Source: Candidatus Raymondbacteria bacterium RIFOXYA2_FULL_49_16 (GTDB taxonomy: Bacteria; Fibrobacterota; OXYB2-FULL-49-7; XYB2-FULL-49-35). Taken from it: a DNA stretch of 40,429 nt. The notes below the pieces were generated by a model. It searched no databases, was not told the origin of the DNA, and worked only from the letters and a program-made list of their open reading frames with translations. A program made the translations under genes and the position numbers. Each line of letters starts with the position of its first letter. Position 1 is the stretch's first letter. The stretch spans positions 1 to 40,429 of the forward strand of contig MFYT01000063.1 in NCBI GenBank assembly GCA_001789205.1, in the 5' to 3' direction. Positions 16,755 through 27,929 of this stretch are shown one piece after another.

Positions 16755-19466
16755 TTATTGCACTTTTAATATTTCACGGAGAATCAAAAACAATTTCTCC
16801 ATCGTATACGGCTTTGACAGGAACCTGTATCCTTTTCTTTTAATAAGTTCATAGTGCGACCGGTCATCCGTGTACCCTGTGGCAAACAATATAGGGAGCG
16901 CCGGATACCGGCTCTGCACAAAGTTCTCCACGAATTCTATTCCCGTCCCGTCCGAAAGAATAATATCGGAGACAATCACCTGCACTGTTTTCCCTTTTTC
17001 GTGCATAACAGACTGCGCTTCAGCCATGGAACCGGCAACAAGGACTTTGTATCCGCCGGTTTCAAGCATTGTCACGGCAAGCTCCCTGACCTCTTCCTGG
17101 TCCTCAATGACCAAAACAGTTTCGTTGTTTCCTTTTAACTCTTCAATGGTTTTAACCGTTTCTTCAAGGTCCGGGTCTTCAGCAGTGGATCTACTGGCGG
17201 GAAAGTATACTGTAAAAGAAGTGCCTTTGCCCAAAACGCTCTCCACAGTTATCCATCCCTGGTGTTGTTTCACAATTCCATAGACCACGGAGAGCCCCAG
17301 GCCCGTTCCCCTGCCAGCTTCCTTGGTTGTAAAAAACGGCTCAAAAAGATGCTCAAGGTGTTCCTGGGCAATCCCCGTTCCAGTGTCGCTGACAATTAAT
17401 TTCACGAATTTTCCAGTACGCGCAAAAACATGCTTTGCACAATATTCAGACCCGATTATTTCATGTCGCGCATAAATGGAAAGCGTGCCTCCTTTGGGCA
17501 TTGCGTCGCGGGCATTGACCGCCAGATTCATGACAACCTGTTCCAGTGTCCCCTTGTCCCCGTTTATGGCTTTCAAACCAGGTTCTATCTCAGTTTGAAT
17601 ACGAATATCCTCGCCAATGAGGCGCTCCAGCATTTTCAGCAGCGATTCCACTGTTTTCCCAAGGTCCAGCGGCCGCATTTCCATGGGCTGTTTACGGCTG
17701 AATAAAAGGAGCTGCCGTATAATGTCCGCTGCCCGCATAGCGCTTTTTACTATCTGGTTCAGGTCATGGGCCAGAGGATCGCTTTCTGGTACGCGCCGCA
17801 GGGCAAGGCCAGCGTATCCGTGGATCGCGGTAAGGACATTGTTAATATCGTGCGCCACACCGCCCGCAAGGGAGCCAATGGCCTCCATTTTCTGCGATTG
17901 TCTGAACTGATGCTGCAACTTCTCGCGTTCCTCCTCCGCCTTCTTGCGTGCGGTAATGTCCTTGCTGAAACCAAGAATCCGTGTTTCTGAGAGTTTGACC
18001 GCGGCAACGGATAAGCAGCGTTCAGTCCCATCTTTATGCTTATGCCAAAGGTCAGTGGTCGCCGCGCCTGTTTCCATCAGTTTCTTGAAGTGAGCAAGTC
18101 CATCATTCATAGACCTTTCAGCAAGCATGTCACGGATTGTTATTTTTTCAATTTCTTCTTTGGAATACCCTGTTATGCGGCAGGCTGATTTATTTACTTC
18201 TACATACTTTCCCGTATTGTCTACCACAAAGACGCCGTCAGGGGCATTCTCTATATAGCTACGGAACTTTTCTTCGCTTACCCGCAACGCTTCTCCGGCC
18301 AATTTGTGGGTCTGTTCAGCCTGGATAGCGTAGAGTGCAAAGGCGATGTCGCCCGCGACCTCCTGTAAAAGACCCGCTTCCTCGTCATTCAACTGAACAT
18401 CCTTGGGAAGCGAGATGCCCAGAATGCCGTAGTCTCTGCCCGCGTACCTCAGAATGATTGTAGCGGCCTGGTCGTGACCGTAATGCTCCCAAAGCAGGCA
18501 TTGTCTGCAGTCCCTTTCCGGATCGAGCAGAACCAGCCCGTCTTTTGCAGCCAGGGCTTTTTCGCGGCACACAGGCATGCGGCCTTCTGAAAGCATTTTG
18601 GCAAAGGGTTCGAACTCTTCGCCCCAGCCAGCTTTTGCAAGGGCAACAGGCGGCCCATCCTTGCCATATACCGCGATCCAGGCGCCGTTGTAACCGCGCG
18701 TTTCAGTGAGCGATTCGCAGGCCTGATGAACAAGCCTGTCACGGTCTTTTTCGCGTACAATGAGCTGGTTGACGTTGCGGATGGCCGCGAGTATTCGGTT
18801 AAGATGCCTTATCTGCTGTTCCGCCTGTTTGTGCTCCTCGATTTCATCGGTAAGCGCCGCTGTTCTTTTGTTCACCAGGTCTTCCAGATGCGCGTTCAGT
18901 AATCGCAATTCTTCCTGGGTTCTTGCCAGTTCCCTGTTTTTATGTACCGCCGCTTCATAGGTGGAAATAAGCAGGGTAAGCATCTGCTGCTGATCAGCCG
19001 TAATAAACCGCCGCTTACCGCCGAACATAATCTCCACGCCAACGCGTACACGATCGCCATTGCGCAGCTTCCGGTTGGCCAGAATTTGTTCAATGTGCGT
19101 GATCAGATACTCTTCGTCGTACGGTTTGGTAATGAAGTTGTCAGCACCGCAGATCAGCCCCTCAAGCACATCTTCCGCGTTGGACAGGGAAGTCAAAAGA
19201 ATCACCGGGGTCTCCCCTGCCCCGGAAGTTGACTTTATCTGTTTGCATAATTCATACCCATTCATATCGGGCATGACAATATCGCTGATGACCAGCGCTG
19301 ACCTGCTTTTGCTAAAAAGAAGAAGCGCCTCTTTGCCATTGTTCGCCACCGACACCTTGTAGCCATGCTTTTCAAGAATATATCGCAGCTGTTCGGCCTG
19401 CGTAAGGCTGTCCTCGGCAATGAGTATTTCCACGGCGCTTTTAGAAAAATCCTTTTTCGTTTCCAT
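16755..19466 (-). CDS. Hybrid histidine kinase: receiver-coil-GAF-PAS-HisKA-ATPase-receiver
   Basis: 903 residues, soluble. Receiver 1 (about 12-130) has Asp62 and Lys114. A long coiled coil (160-220) leads to a GAF-like domain (about 240-385; note Cys320 and Cys323 in CRQC), then a PAS domain (about 400-510, ending [10 protein letters not shown]). HisKA has His539 in [14 protein letters not shown]; the ATPase domain has N-box [11 protein letters not shown]1 DTGTGI and G2 GTGLGL. Receiver 2 (about 783-900) has Asp834 and Lys885. It begins 8 bases after cheB, the position held by the response regulator WspR in Wsp operons, so receiver 1 may take phosphate from CheA. Confidence 0.93.
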   Translation of the reverse strand: METKKDFSKSAVEILIAEDSLTQAEQLRYILEKHGYKVSVANNGKEALLLFSKSRSALVISDIVMPDMNGYELCKQIKSTSGAGETPVILLTSLSNAEDVLEGLICGADNFITKPYDEEYLITHIEQILANRKLRNGDRVRVGVEIMFGGKRRFITADQQQMLTLLISTYEAAVHKNRELARTQEELRLLNAHLEDLVNKRTAALTDEIEEHKQAEQQIRHLNRILAAIRNVNQLIVREKDRDRLVHQACESLTETRGYNGAWIAVYGKDGPPVALAKAGWGEEFEPFAKMLSEGRMPVCREKALAAKDGLVLLDPERDCRQCLLWEHYGHDQAATIILRYAGRDYGILGISLPKDVQLNDEEAGLLQEVAGDIAFALYAIQAEQTHKLAGEALRVSEEKFRSYIENAPDGVFVVDNTGKYVEVNKSACRITGYSKEEIEKITIRDMLAERSMNDGLAHFKKLMETGAATTDLWHKHKDGTERCLSVAAVKLSETRILGFSKDITARKKAEEEREKLQHQFRQSQKMEAIGSLAGGVAHDINNVLTAIHGYAGLALRRVPESDPLAHDLNQIVKSAMRAADIIRQLLLFSRKQPMEMRPLDLGKTVESLLKMLERLIGEDIRIQTEIEPGLKAINGDKGTLEQVVMNLAVNARDAMPKGGTLSIYARHEIIGSEYCAKHVFARTGKFVKLIVSDTGTGIAQEHLEHLFEPFFTTKEAGRGTGLGLSVVYGIVKQHQGWITVESVLGKGTSFTVYFPASRSTAEDPDLEETVKTIEELKGNNETVLVIEDQEEVRELAVTMLETGGYKVLVAGSMAEAQSVMHEKGKTVQVIVSDIILSDGTGIEFVENFVQSRYPALPILFATGYTDDRSHYELIKRKGYRFLSKPYTMEKLFLILREILKVQ

Positions 19467-19474
19467 AAAAACCC

Positions 19475-20518
19475 CTACTTTTTAACCAGTTCCGCCAGCA
19501 TTGCCGCAATACCTTCGGGTGAAAGCACGTACATTGCCGCATCCAATTTGACGGCCTCTCCCGGCATGCCATACACAATGCAACTTTCTTCGTCCTGCAC
19601 AATGGTGAGCGCGCCCCTTTCTTTCATAATTTTCAATTCCTCTGCGCCATCCCTTCCCATGCCGGTCAGAAGCACGCCGATTGCGGCCTGACCCAATACC
19701 TGCGCAACAGAACGGAAAAGATATGAGACCGATGGACGCAGGCCGTTCTCAGGCGGGAGACTGCTCAGCGATATACGCAGGCCGCGTTCCAGGCCCAGGT
19801 GAAAACCGTCCGGAGCAAGGTAGGCGTGTCCGGGCAAAATAGGCTGGCTGTGCGATGCCACGCTCACCGGGAAACCGGACAGACTGGACAGCCACTCTGC
19901 CAAACCTTGAACAAATCCTTGCGCAATATGCTGTACAATAAGCACGGGTACGGGAAAGCCGGGCGCTAGGCCCGACAGGATTTTCTGCAATACCGGCGGC
20001 CCTCCGGTTGACGCGCCTATTGCAATTGCCCGTATGGTACCGGTTCTTTGCGGCGATAATTGCCCAGACACTGGCGCTGCCATGCGCACTTTGGATGACC
20101 GGGCGAGGCGTCTTACTACCTTTATCTCTGACATTAGTTTTACCGTCTGTATCAGTTCCCGTGAGGCTGCCTCAAAGGCGGAATGGTCAATGCCCGCAGG
20201 ACGGCGGACTAAAGCCAGGGCGCCTGCTTCAATTGCACGGAATGTAGAGGGAAGTTCTGATGCGCCGATGCTCCCGCTTACAATAACAATGGGGGTCGGT
20301 ATGGTCTCCATGATCCGGCGTGTTGCTTCAAAGCCATCCATCATTGGCATATGGATATCCATGGTAATGACATCGGGCTTGTGCATCTTGAGAATTTCCA
20401 GGGCTTCCATGCCGTTGTTTGCCGTGCCCACAACCTGGATTGCCGGATCAGAGGTAAGAATATATGTCAGAAATTCCCGCGCCACTGGAGAATCCTCGAC
20501 AATGAGCACCTTTATCAT
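19475..20518 (-). CDS. cheB: CheB chemoreceptor methylesterase
   Basis: 347 residues, normal length. Receiver (1-120) with Asp54 in VITMDIHMPMMDG, then the methylesterase domain (about 160-345) with the triad Ser170 (AIGASTGG), His197 (IVQHIAQG) and Asp290 (LTGMGRDG). It removes methyl groups (or deamidates glutamines) on the MCP encoded two genes upstream, resetting its signalling. The receiver lacks the usual KP motif: the sequence is LVRRPAG, with Arg where Lys is nearly invariant, which may alter activation. It lies 12 bases after cheA and corresponds to WspF in Wsp systems. Confidence 0.95.
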   Translation of the reverse strand: MIKVLIVEDSPVAREFLTYILTSDPAIQVVGTANNGMEALEILKMHKPDVITMDIHMPMMDGFEATRRIMETIPTPIVIVSGSIGASELPSTFRAIEAGALALVRRPAGIDHSAFEAASRELIQTVKLMSEIKVVRRLARSSKVRMAAPVSGQLSPQRTGTIRAIAIGASTGGPPVLQKILSGLAPGFPVPVLIVQHIAQGFVQGLAEWLSSLSGFPVSVASHSQPILPGHAYLAPDGFHLGLERGLRISLSSLPPENGLRPSVSYLFRSVAQVLGQAAIGVLLTGMGRDGAEELKIMKERGALTIVQDEESCIVYGMPGEAVKLDAAMYVLSPEGIAAMLAELVKK

Positions 20519-20530
20519 TATTTTTTTCCT

Positions 20531-22669
20531 TTAAATGAGTTTTTGGATCACGGCCAGCAGATTACTCTGATCAAAACTGCTTTTTACAATATAGGCGTTC
20601 GCGCCGGCGTCAATGCCGCGCTCCTTGTCTTCACGCGATTCAAGCGCGGTCACCAGCACCACCGGCAAATCACTAAGCTTTTTATCAGCCCGGATTTTTG
20701 TTGTTAACTCAAATCCGTTCATACGCGGCATGTCCACGTCCAAGACCACAAGGTCGAACTCATTGCTGCGCACCTGGGTCAGGGCGTCAACGCCGTCAAC
20801 GGCCGTGGCAACCTGATAGCCCGCGGTTTCCAGGATGTTCTTGAGCAGCGTGCGCGAGGTGATGGAGTCTTCGGCCACGAGTATTCTTCCTGTACTGGAT
20901 TGGGCCTTGGCAACAACGTTTTGTTCCCGGGGTGCTGCAGAGGTTTGTATCGCTGATTTTATCAGGTCAGCCACATTGAGCACAGGCACGACCTTGCCCG
21001 TGCCAAGAATTGTTGCGCCCGCGATGTTGCGCACGCTTTCCAGTTGCGGCCCCAGCCCTTTGACCAGCACCTCCTGCTCCTGCAAAACCTCATCGACCAT
21101 AAATGCCATGCGCTTTCCGGCATAGGCGAGGACAATTACTGGCAAATGCGATGTCTTTGCACTATTGGACGGTTTAGGCGCTACAGGCAGTTCAAGGGTC
21201 TTGCTCAGGCGGGCCATTGACAGCACCTGCCCGTCCAGCCGGATGGTTTCGCGGTTTTCGACTGTTTTGATGTCTTCCTTTTTCACTCTCAGCACGCGTT
21301 CAACATTGACAGCGGGAAGAACAAACAGAGACTCGTCCGCTCTTACCAGAACACCCATGAATGTGGCCAGCGTCATGGGCAGAACAAGCCGCAGTGCGGT
21401 ACCATCCCCTATCCGGCTTTCCACGGACACACTGCCGCCGAGTTTTTCCGCCTTTTCGCGCACAATTGCCAGGCCCAGACCGCGGCCTGAAATATCAGTG
21501 ATCATTGGGCTGGTGGAAATTCCGGAATGAAAGATGAACTCTAATGCCTCCCTGGAATCGATCTGCTGCGCAGCGCCTGCGGCCAAAAGCCCCTGTTTTA
21601 TTGCTGCTGCCCGGACTTTGGTCAGATCAATGCCAGTACCGTCGTCTGAAATGGAAATTTCCATCTGGCGGTTGTCTTTTGCCGCAAAGCACAGCCGGAT
21701 TGTCCCGGATGGACTCTTGCCCAGTTGCGCGCGTTCTTCGGGCTTTTTCATACCATGGTCAACGCAGTTGCGGAAAATATGGATGAGCGGGTCTTTCAGT
21801 TCATCGAGAATGCGCTTGTCTATCTTTATCTCCGCGCCATGGACAATCAGTTCCACCTCTTTTCCCTGCGCATGCGCAAGATCGCGGACCATTTTTGGAA
21901 AAATTTCCACAAGCGTGCTGACTGGCAGCATTATGAGGCTTTTCATTGCCTCCAGGTGTTCATCCACCATGCGCCGGAGCGCGCGCAGGTCCTGTTCAGC
22001 GGCCCGGGTCGCAGCGTCTATCCGGCCCCGGATCGTTTTCAGTCCCTCATCTGTCCTGCACAAGTCAAGCATACCGCTTATCTCCTGTAATTCCCTGACA
22101 CGCTGTTCCGCGGCCATTTTAACATAGATCATTTCCTCGGCCTGGAGCAGCAGGGGATCAAGCTTTTTAACCGGTATCCTTACCGTGTCCGCCTGTACCA
22201 GACGCCTCTCCGTGACAGTCTGTGGCAGTGAATTCTCAGGCTTTATGTGTATCGGAGCCCCTTTGGCTACTGCGTTCAACCGGCTTACCAGCTCTCCGGT
22301 CTGTTTCAGCCCTGTTTTTGCCGGTTCTGTTTCCGAAGGCGGAACAAGCAGTGTAATGCAATTTACGGTTTGATGGAGCAGGTCCAGCAGGGCCGGGTCA
22401 AGGGAAATGTTCCTTTTTTTCAGGGAAAAAAGCGCGGCCTCAAGCGCCTGGCAAAGTGTCTCGATTTCCGCCAGATTCACGGAACGCGCTGCGCCCTTAA
22501 GGCTGTGCGCCTCACGAAAGAGGTTTTCGGTCACTTTTGCCCGGTCCTCGGTTTCCCCGGCTTTTTCAAGCTCCATCAGGAATGTGGACATGGCACGGAC
22601 ATGCTCCCCGGCTTCTATCCGGAATGTTGCCCGCAGCCGTTTGAGGAATTCGCCGTTCTTTGTGTCCAT
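20531..22669 (-). CDS. cheA: CheA-receiver hybrid kinase (WspE-like)
   Basis: 712 residues. The N-terminal Hpt domain has phospho-acceptor His55 in REAHSLKGAAR. A dimerisation region follows, then the ATPase domain with N-box IFRNCVDHGMKKPEER (about 298-313), G1 DDGTGI and G2 GRGLGL. A CheW-like domain (about 435-575) binds the array. A C-terminal receiver (about 595-712) has Asp644 in VVLDVDMPRMNGF and Lys696. No separate P2 docking domain is obvious. The attached receiver is the hallmark of WspE/FrzE-type kinases from non-flagellar chemosensory systems. The receiver may act as phosphate sink or output. Confidence 0.95.
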   Translation of the reverse strand: MDTKNGEFLKRLRATFRIEAGEHVRAMSTFLMELEKAGETEDRAKVTENLFREAHSLKGAARSVNLAEIETLCQALEAALFSLKKRNISLDPALLDLLHQTVNCITLLVPPSETEPAKTGLKQTGELVSRLNAVAKGAPIHIKPENSLPQTVTERRLVQADTVRIPVKKLDPLLLQAEEMIYVKMAAEQRVRELQEISGMLDLCRTDEGLKTIRGRIDAATRAAEQDLRALRRMVDEHLEAMKSLIMLPVSTLVEIFPKMVRDLAHAQGKEVELIVHGAEIKIDKRILDELKDPLIHIFRNCVDHGMKKPEERAQLGKSPSGTIRLCFAAKDNRQMEISISDDGTGIDLTKVRAAAIKQGLLAAGAAQQIDSREALEFIFHSGISTSPMITDISGRGLGLAIVREKAEKLGGSVSVESRIGDGTALRLVLPMTLATFMGVLVRADESLFVLPAVNVERVLRVKKEDIKTVENRETIRLDGQVLSMARLSKTLELPVAPKPSNSAKTSHLPVIVLAYAGKRMAFMVDEVLQEQEVLVKGLGPQLESVRNIAGATILGTGKVVPVLNVADLIKSAIQTSAAPREQNVVAKAQSSTGRILVAEDSITSRTLLKNILETAGYQVATAVDGVDALTQVRSNEFDLVVLDVDMPRMNGFELTTKIRADKKLSDLPVVLVTALESREDKERGIDAGANAYIVKSSFDQSNLLAVIQKLI

Positions 22670-22684
22670 TGTATTTGACCGCCT

Positions 22685-24319
22685 TTAAACCTTGAACTGT
22701 TCCACTGTTCCCTTGAGTTTCTGTCCCAGTTCGTACAGGTTCTTTGCCGTTATCTCCGCCTGTTTCATGCTCGCCGCTGTTTCTGACCCTGCCTGGTTGA
22801 TGTTCTCCATGGCTGTACCTATCTGGTTCATTCCCACCACCTGCTGCTGGCTGGATGCCACTATCTGAATGGCTGCCTGCACAGCCTCTCCGCTGCTCTC
22901 TGCCAGCACCTGGATGGCCTCTCCGGCCTGCACAGACTGCTTTACCCCGGCATCCACTGCCTTGCTCCCCTGTTCCGTGGCCATGACAGCAGCGCTGGTG
23001 GCCTTCTGCACATCGTTCAGTATGGTGCGCACCTGGGCCGTTGCGTGCTTTGACTGTTCCGCAAGGTTCTTGATCTCCTGCGCAACCACGGCAAATCCCT
23101 TGCCCTGTTCCCCTGCCCGGGCCGCCTCGATGGCCGCATTGACTGCCAGAAGATTTGATTGATCGGCAATGTCCGAGACCGAGGCGATGATTCCGCCAAT
23201 GGACTGTCCCTGCTCGCTCAGGCTGACAATGGTCCTGGTAATCGCCTCCATCTGGCCACGGACGGCAAGCATGCCGGCAGCGGCCTCTTCCACGGCTTTT
23301 TTCCCGGATTGAAAGACCTGGGACACACGCTGCGCGCTGTCCGAGACGTTCTTTGCCTTGTCCGATGAAAGCTGCGCCGCCTGCCTGACCTCCTCCACCG
23401 TGGTCGTGGTCTCACCTATGGCAAATGCGTTTTCGGCCGTGCCCGAAGCCACCTGGGTGGTTGCGGCAAGGATTTCAGAGGAAGAACTTATGAGGGTATT
23501 TACGGCTTCTTGAATCCCCTGTATCTGTTCCCGCAATGTCTCCCCCATGCTGCTCAGGGATCGCAGCAAGTCACCCAGCTCATCGCCCCGTTTCTTGTCC
23601 GCGGAAAGCTCAACGGTCAGGTTCTTCGAGGCGATCATGTTCGCCGCGTTCACACTCGCCCTTAACGGCCTGATTATGCCCAGGGTCAAAAAGATGGCTA
23701 TTGCCAGGGCAAGAACGATCGCCACGGCCCCAATCAGATACATGAATGTGCGCGCATTTTCCTGCGCAATGTTCGCCTCATCGTACCGTAACGCGGTGCG
23801 CGTTTCACTATGCCGTACAAGATCGTCCACGTTTTCTATCCATTGACCCACCGCGGGACTCGCTTTCCCGGTCATCAGACCAAAGGCTTCGCTGTGCTTG
23901 CCTGCCACGGCCAGATCGAGTACGTCATTGTTCAGCGCCCGTGAGATCTCCTGGGAAGCTTTGACCTTGGAAATCATACCAACCGCTGCCGTATCGTCGG
24001 ACGGGGTCAGTTCCTTGACTTTCTTCAGGTTATCGTCGTAAACCTTCCTATTTTCAGCGATCGCGCTTCTTATTTCCCTGGCCTTTTCTGTGTCCTTGAA
24101 CAGCAAGGCCGTACGCATGGCGATAGATACCTCCCTTACATCAGCGATCATACCATTGGCCGATTGAACGCAGACACTGTTAATTTTTACGATACGATCA
24201 AGCTTGTCATGACTGGCGGCCATCTGATTAATACTAACTATAATTATTAAAATCATAAAACCAATCACCAGGCAGAAGCCCAGCGCCAAACGCAATCCGA
24301 TTTTCATGTTTTTAAACAT
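22685..24319 (-). CDS. Methyl-accepting chemotaxis protein, four-helix-bundle sensor
   Basis: 544 residues. Membrane helix 1 (about 9-30) and helix 2 (about 192-213) flank a periplasmic four-helix-bundle sensor of about 160 residues. A HAMP domain follows (about 214-267), then the cytoplasmic coiled coil with the conserved tip [20 protein letters not shown] (about 383-402) that docks CheA and CheW. There is no C-terminal CheR-binding pentapeptide. It is the only receptor in the cluster, lying between cheW and cheA, so the array is probably dedicated to it. The ligand is unknown; WspA, its positional analogue, senses surface or envelope stress. Confidence 0.95.
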   Translation of the reverse strand: MFKNMKIGLRLALGFCLVIGFMILIIIVSINQMAASHDKLDRIVKINSVCVQSANGMIADVREVSIAMRTALLFKDTEKAREIRSAIAENRKVYDDNLKKVKELTPSDDTAAVGMISKVKASQEISRALNNDVLDLAVAGKHSEAFGLMTGKASPAVGQWIENVDDLVRHSETRTALRYDEANIAQENARTFMYLIGAVAIVLALAIAIFLTLGIIRPLRASVNAANMIASKNLTVELSADKKRGDELGDLLRSLSSMGETLREQIQGIQEAVNTLISSSSEILAATTQVASGTAENAFAIGETTTTVEEVRQAAQLSSDKAKNVSDSAQRVSQVFQSGKKAVEEAAAGMLAVRGQMEAITRTIVSLSEQGQSIGGIIASVSDIADQSNLLAVNAAIEAARAGEQGKGFAVVAQEIKNLAEQSKHATAQVRTILNDVQKATSAAVMATEQGSKAVDAGVKQSVQAGEAIQVLAESSGEAVQAAIQIVASSQQQVVGMNQIGTAMENINQAGSETAASMKQAEITAKNLYELGQKLKGTVEQFKV

Positions 24320-24330
24320 ACCTTGCTCCT

Positions 24331-24882
24331 TTAATTATTTTCAGATTCAACGGCCGATTTGTCCACGATTATTTTATTATCATCTAATATTTTTTGCGCA
24401 TCGAGTATGACCATGCGTTCTCCCGTAACGCCTTTCAAATATTCCGCGCCAATTCCGGCTATCGTGACGGGAGGCGCCTGGATCGCCGCACGCGGGACAG
24501 ACCGTGTACCGAGAATGGCATCGGCAAGAATTCCGAACTCCATCTGGCTGTTTTTGAGGATAATCACCTTATTGAGTTCGCCCAGGCCCTTGTCCGGCAG
24601 ATTGAAGAACTTCTTGAGATCAACCACCGAAAGTATCTGCCCGTGCACATTGGTGATGCCCAGTACAAAGGCCGGCACGCCCGGAAGGGGCGTGAAATCT
24701 TTCAGCGGATGTATTTCGCGCACAAAGGCCGATTCAATGCCGTATGTTTCAGACGCAAGGACAAACTCGACAATTTCGAGGAATTCATGTCCGGATAGCG
24801 CCTGTCCGGGTTCGCGCGCCAGGGCCCGCGCCCGCGTTCTGAGAACAGTGTCCTGGTTCTGCGCCATGTGGTCCTGTTTCAT
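24331..24882 (-). CDS. cheW: CheW coupling protein with N-terminal extension
   Basis: 183 residues. About 35 charged residues precede the CheW fold, which starts at [22 protein letters not shown] and includes [23 protein letters not shown]. It links receptor and CheA. The ATG overlaps the stop of cheR as ATGA, so translation is coupled. The extension and the position after cheR match WspD; the second cheW lies just before cheR. Confidence 0.93.
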   Translation of the reverse strand: MKQDHMAQNQDTVLRTRARALAREPGQALSGHEFLEIVEFVLASETYGIESAFVREIHPLKDFTPLPGVPAFVLGITNVHGQILSVVDLKKFFNLPDKGLGELNKVIILKNSQMEFGILADAILGTRSVPRAAIQAPPVTIAGIGAEYLKGVTGERMVILDAQKILDDNKIIVDKSAVESENN

Positions 24883-26309
24883 GCCAATGCTCCAGTTTCA
24901 ATGGTGACAAGAATTATTTCCTTTAACCTGCCGGCCGTCAGCCCTTCGGATTCGGGCAGAATATCTTCGGGCCGGTTCTTTTCAAGAAGCGCAAGCGCGT
25001 TTTCGAAATGTTTTTTTGCCAGCCGCGCATTTCCCTGCCGCAGCGCCATTGTGCCCAGCGTAAAATGGGCCAGCAGGAAATTCTGATCTATATAGAGCGT
25101 CCGTTTCAGGGAAGCGCCTGCTTCCGTAAGCCGGTTCATTTCCTGGAGAATGATCGCGCGCAGATAATGCATTCCGGGATTAAGCTTGTCTGAAGCCAGG
25201 GCTTTTTCGCACACAGCCAATGCCTCGGTGAGTCTGCCCTTGTCCGCCAGCGCCCGGATTGAGAAGGCCTTTGAAGGCAATGCTTCTTTTTCAATTTTCC
25301 CGGGTATTTCCAGCGCAATTGCCTGAACGGGTTGTTCCATAACAGGAACAAATTTGCTCTGTGGCGGTAATTCGATGGCAGTTACAGGAGTTTTATCATC
25401 TCCGGAGAATTGGAATAGCGTCGGCGTTTCATACGGGAGAATCTTTGGCAATGGAGACATTGTGTGGTCTTTCCGGTAGGCAATTACGCCGGGAAAATGG
25501 ACCGGGGCAAACTGGGGAAAGAGGGCCTGCGAAAGTTCGCTGGCGCCCACCATCAGCCATCCGCTATCCACAAGTGAGCGGTAAAGATCCTTGCCCACCT
25601 GTCTGGCGCGCTCAGGCGCAAAATACATGAGCACATTGCGGCAGAAGATGATATCCATGGCGTTTGTGTTGTTTACCGGGGAGGGATAAATGTCTTCGGC
25701 CAGGTTCAGATAAGAGAATGTGACCATCTTTTTGATTTCAGACAGAATCTCAAACACCCCGTCCTTTTTGCTGTGAAAGTAACCATCGGTAAGCCACTGC
25801 GGCGCATTGCGGAACGACCATTTGCTATAAATGCCAGCCATTGCCTTGCGCAGAATACGGGGATTTATGTCCGTGGCCAGAATTGTAATATTCCAATCCG
25901 CCAGGTCAGGTATGGCCCTTTTAAGCGCTATTGCGATAGAATATGGTTCCTCGCCTGTTGCGCAGCCTGCGCTCCAGATTCTCAACCGTTTATCGCCTTT
26001 TTCCCGTTCCCGGACCATGGCTGGTAAAATTTCCCCGCAAAGAGCTTCAAAAGCCAACGGTTCCCGCCAGAAATATGTCTCATGTATTGTAAGATGGCTT
26101 GCCAGCATATCCATCTGGCTGGCGGTTAATGGCGCGGACAATAGCCACTGAACAAATTGTTCATTGCCAATAAAACCGAATTCTTTGGCCGCGTTACCAG
26201 CCTTGTATTCCAGGTCGCCCCACCGCTCTCTGGGAAAATGAAGCGCGGTCCTTGCCGCGATCATTTCGCTCAATTGAGACATCAGACTGTCGGGAAGCGT
26301 ATGGTTCAT
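24879..26309 (-). CDS. cheR: CheR chemoreceptor methyltransferase with TPR tail (WspC-like)
   Basis: 476 residues. The N-terminal helical domain and SAM-dependent methyltransferase fold (1-280) show HETYFWREPLAFEAL, the SAM-binding motif IWSAGCATGEEPYSIAI, LATDINPRILRKA and IIFCRNVLMYF. After a linker, residues about 348-450 form tetratricopeptide repeats (ALAVCEKALASDKLNPGMHY, AHFTLGTMALRQGNARLAKK). CheR-TPR fusions are typical of WspC and other non-flagellar systems, where the TPR part assists receptor binding; this fits an MCP lacking the tethering pentapeptide. It overlaps both flanking cheW genes by 4 bases. Confidence 0.94.
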   Translation of the reverse strand: MNHTLPDSLMSQLSEMIAARTALHFPRERWGDLEYKAGNAAKEFGFIGNEQFVQWLLSAPLTASQMDMLASHLTIHETYFWREPLAFEALCGEILPAMVREREKGDKRLRIWSAGCATGEEPYSIAIALKRAIPDLADWNITILATDINPRILRKAMAGIYSKWSFRNAPQWLTDGYFHSKKDGVFEILSEIKKMVTFSYLNLAEDIYPSPVNNTNAMDIIFCRNVLMYFAPERARQVGKDLYRSLVDSGWLMVGASELSQALFPQFAPVHFPGVIAYRKDHTMSPLPKILPYETPTLFQFSGDDKTPVTAIELPPQSKFVPVMEQPVQAIALEIPGKIEKEALPSKAFSIRALADKGRLTEALAVCEKALASDKLNPGMHYLRAIILQEMNRLTEAGASLKRTLYIDQNFLLAHFTLGTMALRQGNARLAKKHFENALALLEKNRPEDILPESEGLTAGRLKEIILVTIETGALA

Positions 26310-26782
26310 TCAACACCTTGGGCCATGGAAGCCTTCAGGTCGCGCTCCTCGTCCAGTGAAAGAAATTGGTCTATATCGTGTATAAGCACAAGATTGTCAT
26401 CCAATGTGGCGACCCCTTTGATGTATTCAGCAAAAGGAAGCGCCTGTTTCGCGTCCACCATCTGGTTCTCAGTCAGTTCGCGAATTCCCTCAACTGAATC
26501 CACCACAAGCGCAACAGGCCGCCGCGAAGTTCGTGCGATGATGAGCCTGTCGTCTGTGTTTATTTGACGTACCGGCAGACGAAAACGTTTGCGTATGTCG
26601 AGGACGGGCAGCACCTTTCCCTGCATGTTTAATACGCCCAATACGATCTCCGGCGCCTTGGGCAGGGGCGTGATCTCCACTGCACGGACAACCCGTTCCA
26701 CAGCGGACAGATAGAGCGCGTAACGCGGTTGATCCAGCGTAAACAGGACAATTTTTTTTTCTTGTGCCAATGGTGTGTTCAT
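26306..26782 (-). CDS. cheW: CheW coupling protein (first copy, WspB-like)
   Basis: 158 residues, about the standard CheW length. The fold is clear from KIVLFTLDQPRYALYLSAVERVV, PKAPEIVLGVLNMQGKVLPVLDI and RPVALVVDSVEGI. It ends in an ATGA overlap with cheR. Two different CheW proteins serving one receptor and one CheA is the Wsp arrangement. Confidence 0.93.
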   Translation of the reverse strand: MNTPLAQEKKIVLFTLDQPRYALYLSAVERVVRAVEITPLPKAPEIVLGVLNMQGKVLPVLDIRKRFRLPVRQINTDDRLIIARTSRRPVALVVDSVEGIRELTENQMVDAKQALPFAEYIKGVATLDDNLVLIHDIDQFLSLDEERDLKASMAQGVE

Positions 26783-26810
26783 AATGCTTTGTTTCGTTTT
26801 CCCTTATCGC

Positions 26811-27929
26811 TCACATGTGCTTTACATACACTTGCCCCAAAGTAGTGGCATGCGAATTATAAATCAAGTCGAAAGTCCCTGAAACCTTCTCGAATGCATC
26901 CAGTACCGCTGGATCAAAATGTTCCGGCTTAGTCCTGCCGTCACCCTCCTGAAGAATCTGGCACGTTTTGGTGTGCGCCAGCGCTGGTTTGTAGGGCCGT
27001 TTGCTGCGCAGGGCATCGTACTGGTCGCAGATAATCACGATCCTGCAAGCGGGTGGAATGTCTTCGCCTTTTTTCGCCCGGGGATATCCACTCCCATCCC
27101 ACCTCTCGTGATGGCCAATCGCAACTTCGGAGGCCATTGTAATGAGCGGTACCTCTGATTCTGAAAGGATCTTCGCGCCTATTGTGCAATGCGACTTCAT
27201 TGTGTCAAATTCCGCCGGAAGCAGAGGTCCTTTTTTCAACAGGATAGAGTCGCTTATCCCTATTTTGCCGATATCGTGCATGGAACTTGAAACCGCTATA
27301 GTCTCGCAGAGCTCTCTTGGCATGCCCATGGTAGCTGAGAGGGTCGCCGCATACATGCCAATCCGCTTAATATGCCTGCCAGTTTCATCGTCACGGTATT
27401 CAGCGGCGACCAAAAGCCGGTCGAGCATTTCGCGCGAAGCGCGCTCCAATTTGTCCATGGCGTTATCAAGGTCGGCCGTTCTTTTCTTCACGGTCCGTTC
27501 CAATTCAGATTTGTATTCTCTTTCGAGTAGCAGCAGTCTGTGGTAATCGGCAGCCTTCCTAACCACTGCGGAGAGGAAACCGGGGTCAAAGGGCTTAAGG
27601 ATGAAGTCAAATGCCCCGGCTCTCACGGCTTCGGCAGCAAGCGCCAGTTCCGCGTAACCAGTTAATAAAATGACCGGAACTTCGGGCCTTGCCGAACGTA
27701 CCCTTTTCAGCAGATCGATCCCTGTTCCATCGGGCATTTTAATGTCGCTCAAAACCGCCACGACCGGTGATATGCTGAACAGCGCCAACCCTTGTTTCAC
27801 GTTCTCCGCAGCCTGCACCGTAAAGCCATCCTCGGTCATCAACTGAACTATCATGTCCCGTACCTGCTGGTCGTCATCGACAACAAGCAGTTCAGCAGGT
27901 TTTCCGTTTTTTACAAACTCATTTGTCAT
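26811..27929 (-). CDS. Receiver-HD-GYP c-di-GMP phosphodiesterase response regulator
   Basis: 372 residues. The receiver (about 12-128) has the acidic residues DDD at 18-20, Asp62 in [13 protein letters not shown], and Lys112. A helical linker leads to an HD-GYP domain (about 160-355) with the full set of motifs: His186, HDIGK (218-222), [11 protein letters not shown] (273-283) and [13 protein letters not shown]. It should hydrolyse cyclic di-GMP, as RpfG does, under phosphorylation control. It precedes the chemosensory genes by 28 bases and overlaps the upstream receiver gene (ATGA), so CheA is its likely kinase. This would make the array lower c-di-GMP, opposite to Wsp. Confidence 0.93.
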   Translation of the reverse strand: MTNEFVKNGKPAELLVVDDDQQVRDMIVQLMTEDGFTVQAAENVKQGLALFSISPVVAVLSDIKMPDGTGIDLLKRVRSARPEVPVILLTGYAELALAAEAVRAGAFDFILKPFDPGFLSAVVRKAADYHRLLLLEREYKSELERTVKKRTADLDNAMDKLERASREMLDRLLVAAEYRDDETGRHIKRIGMYAATLSATMGMPRELCETIAVSSSMHDIGKIGISDSILLKKGPLLPAEFDTMKSHCTIGAKILSESEVPLITMASEVAIGHHERWDGSGYPRAKKGEDIPPACRIVIICDQYDALRSKRPYKPALAHTKTCQILQEGDGRTKPEHFDPAVLDAFEKVSGTFDLIYNSHATTLGQVYVKHM

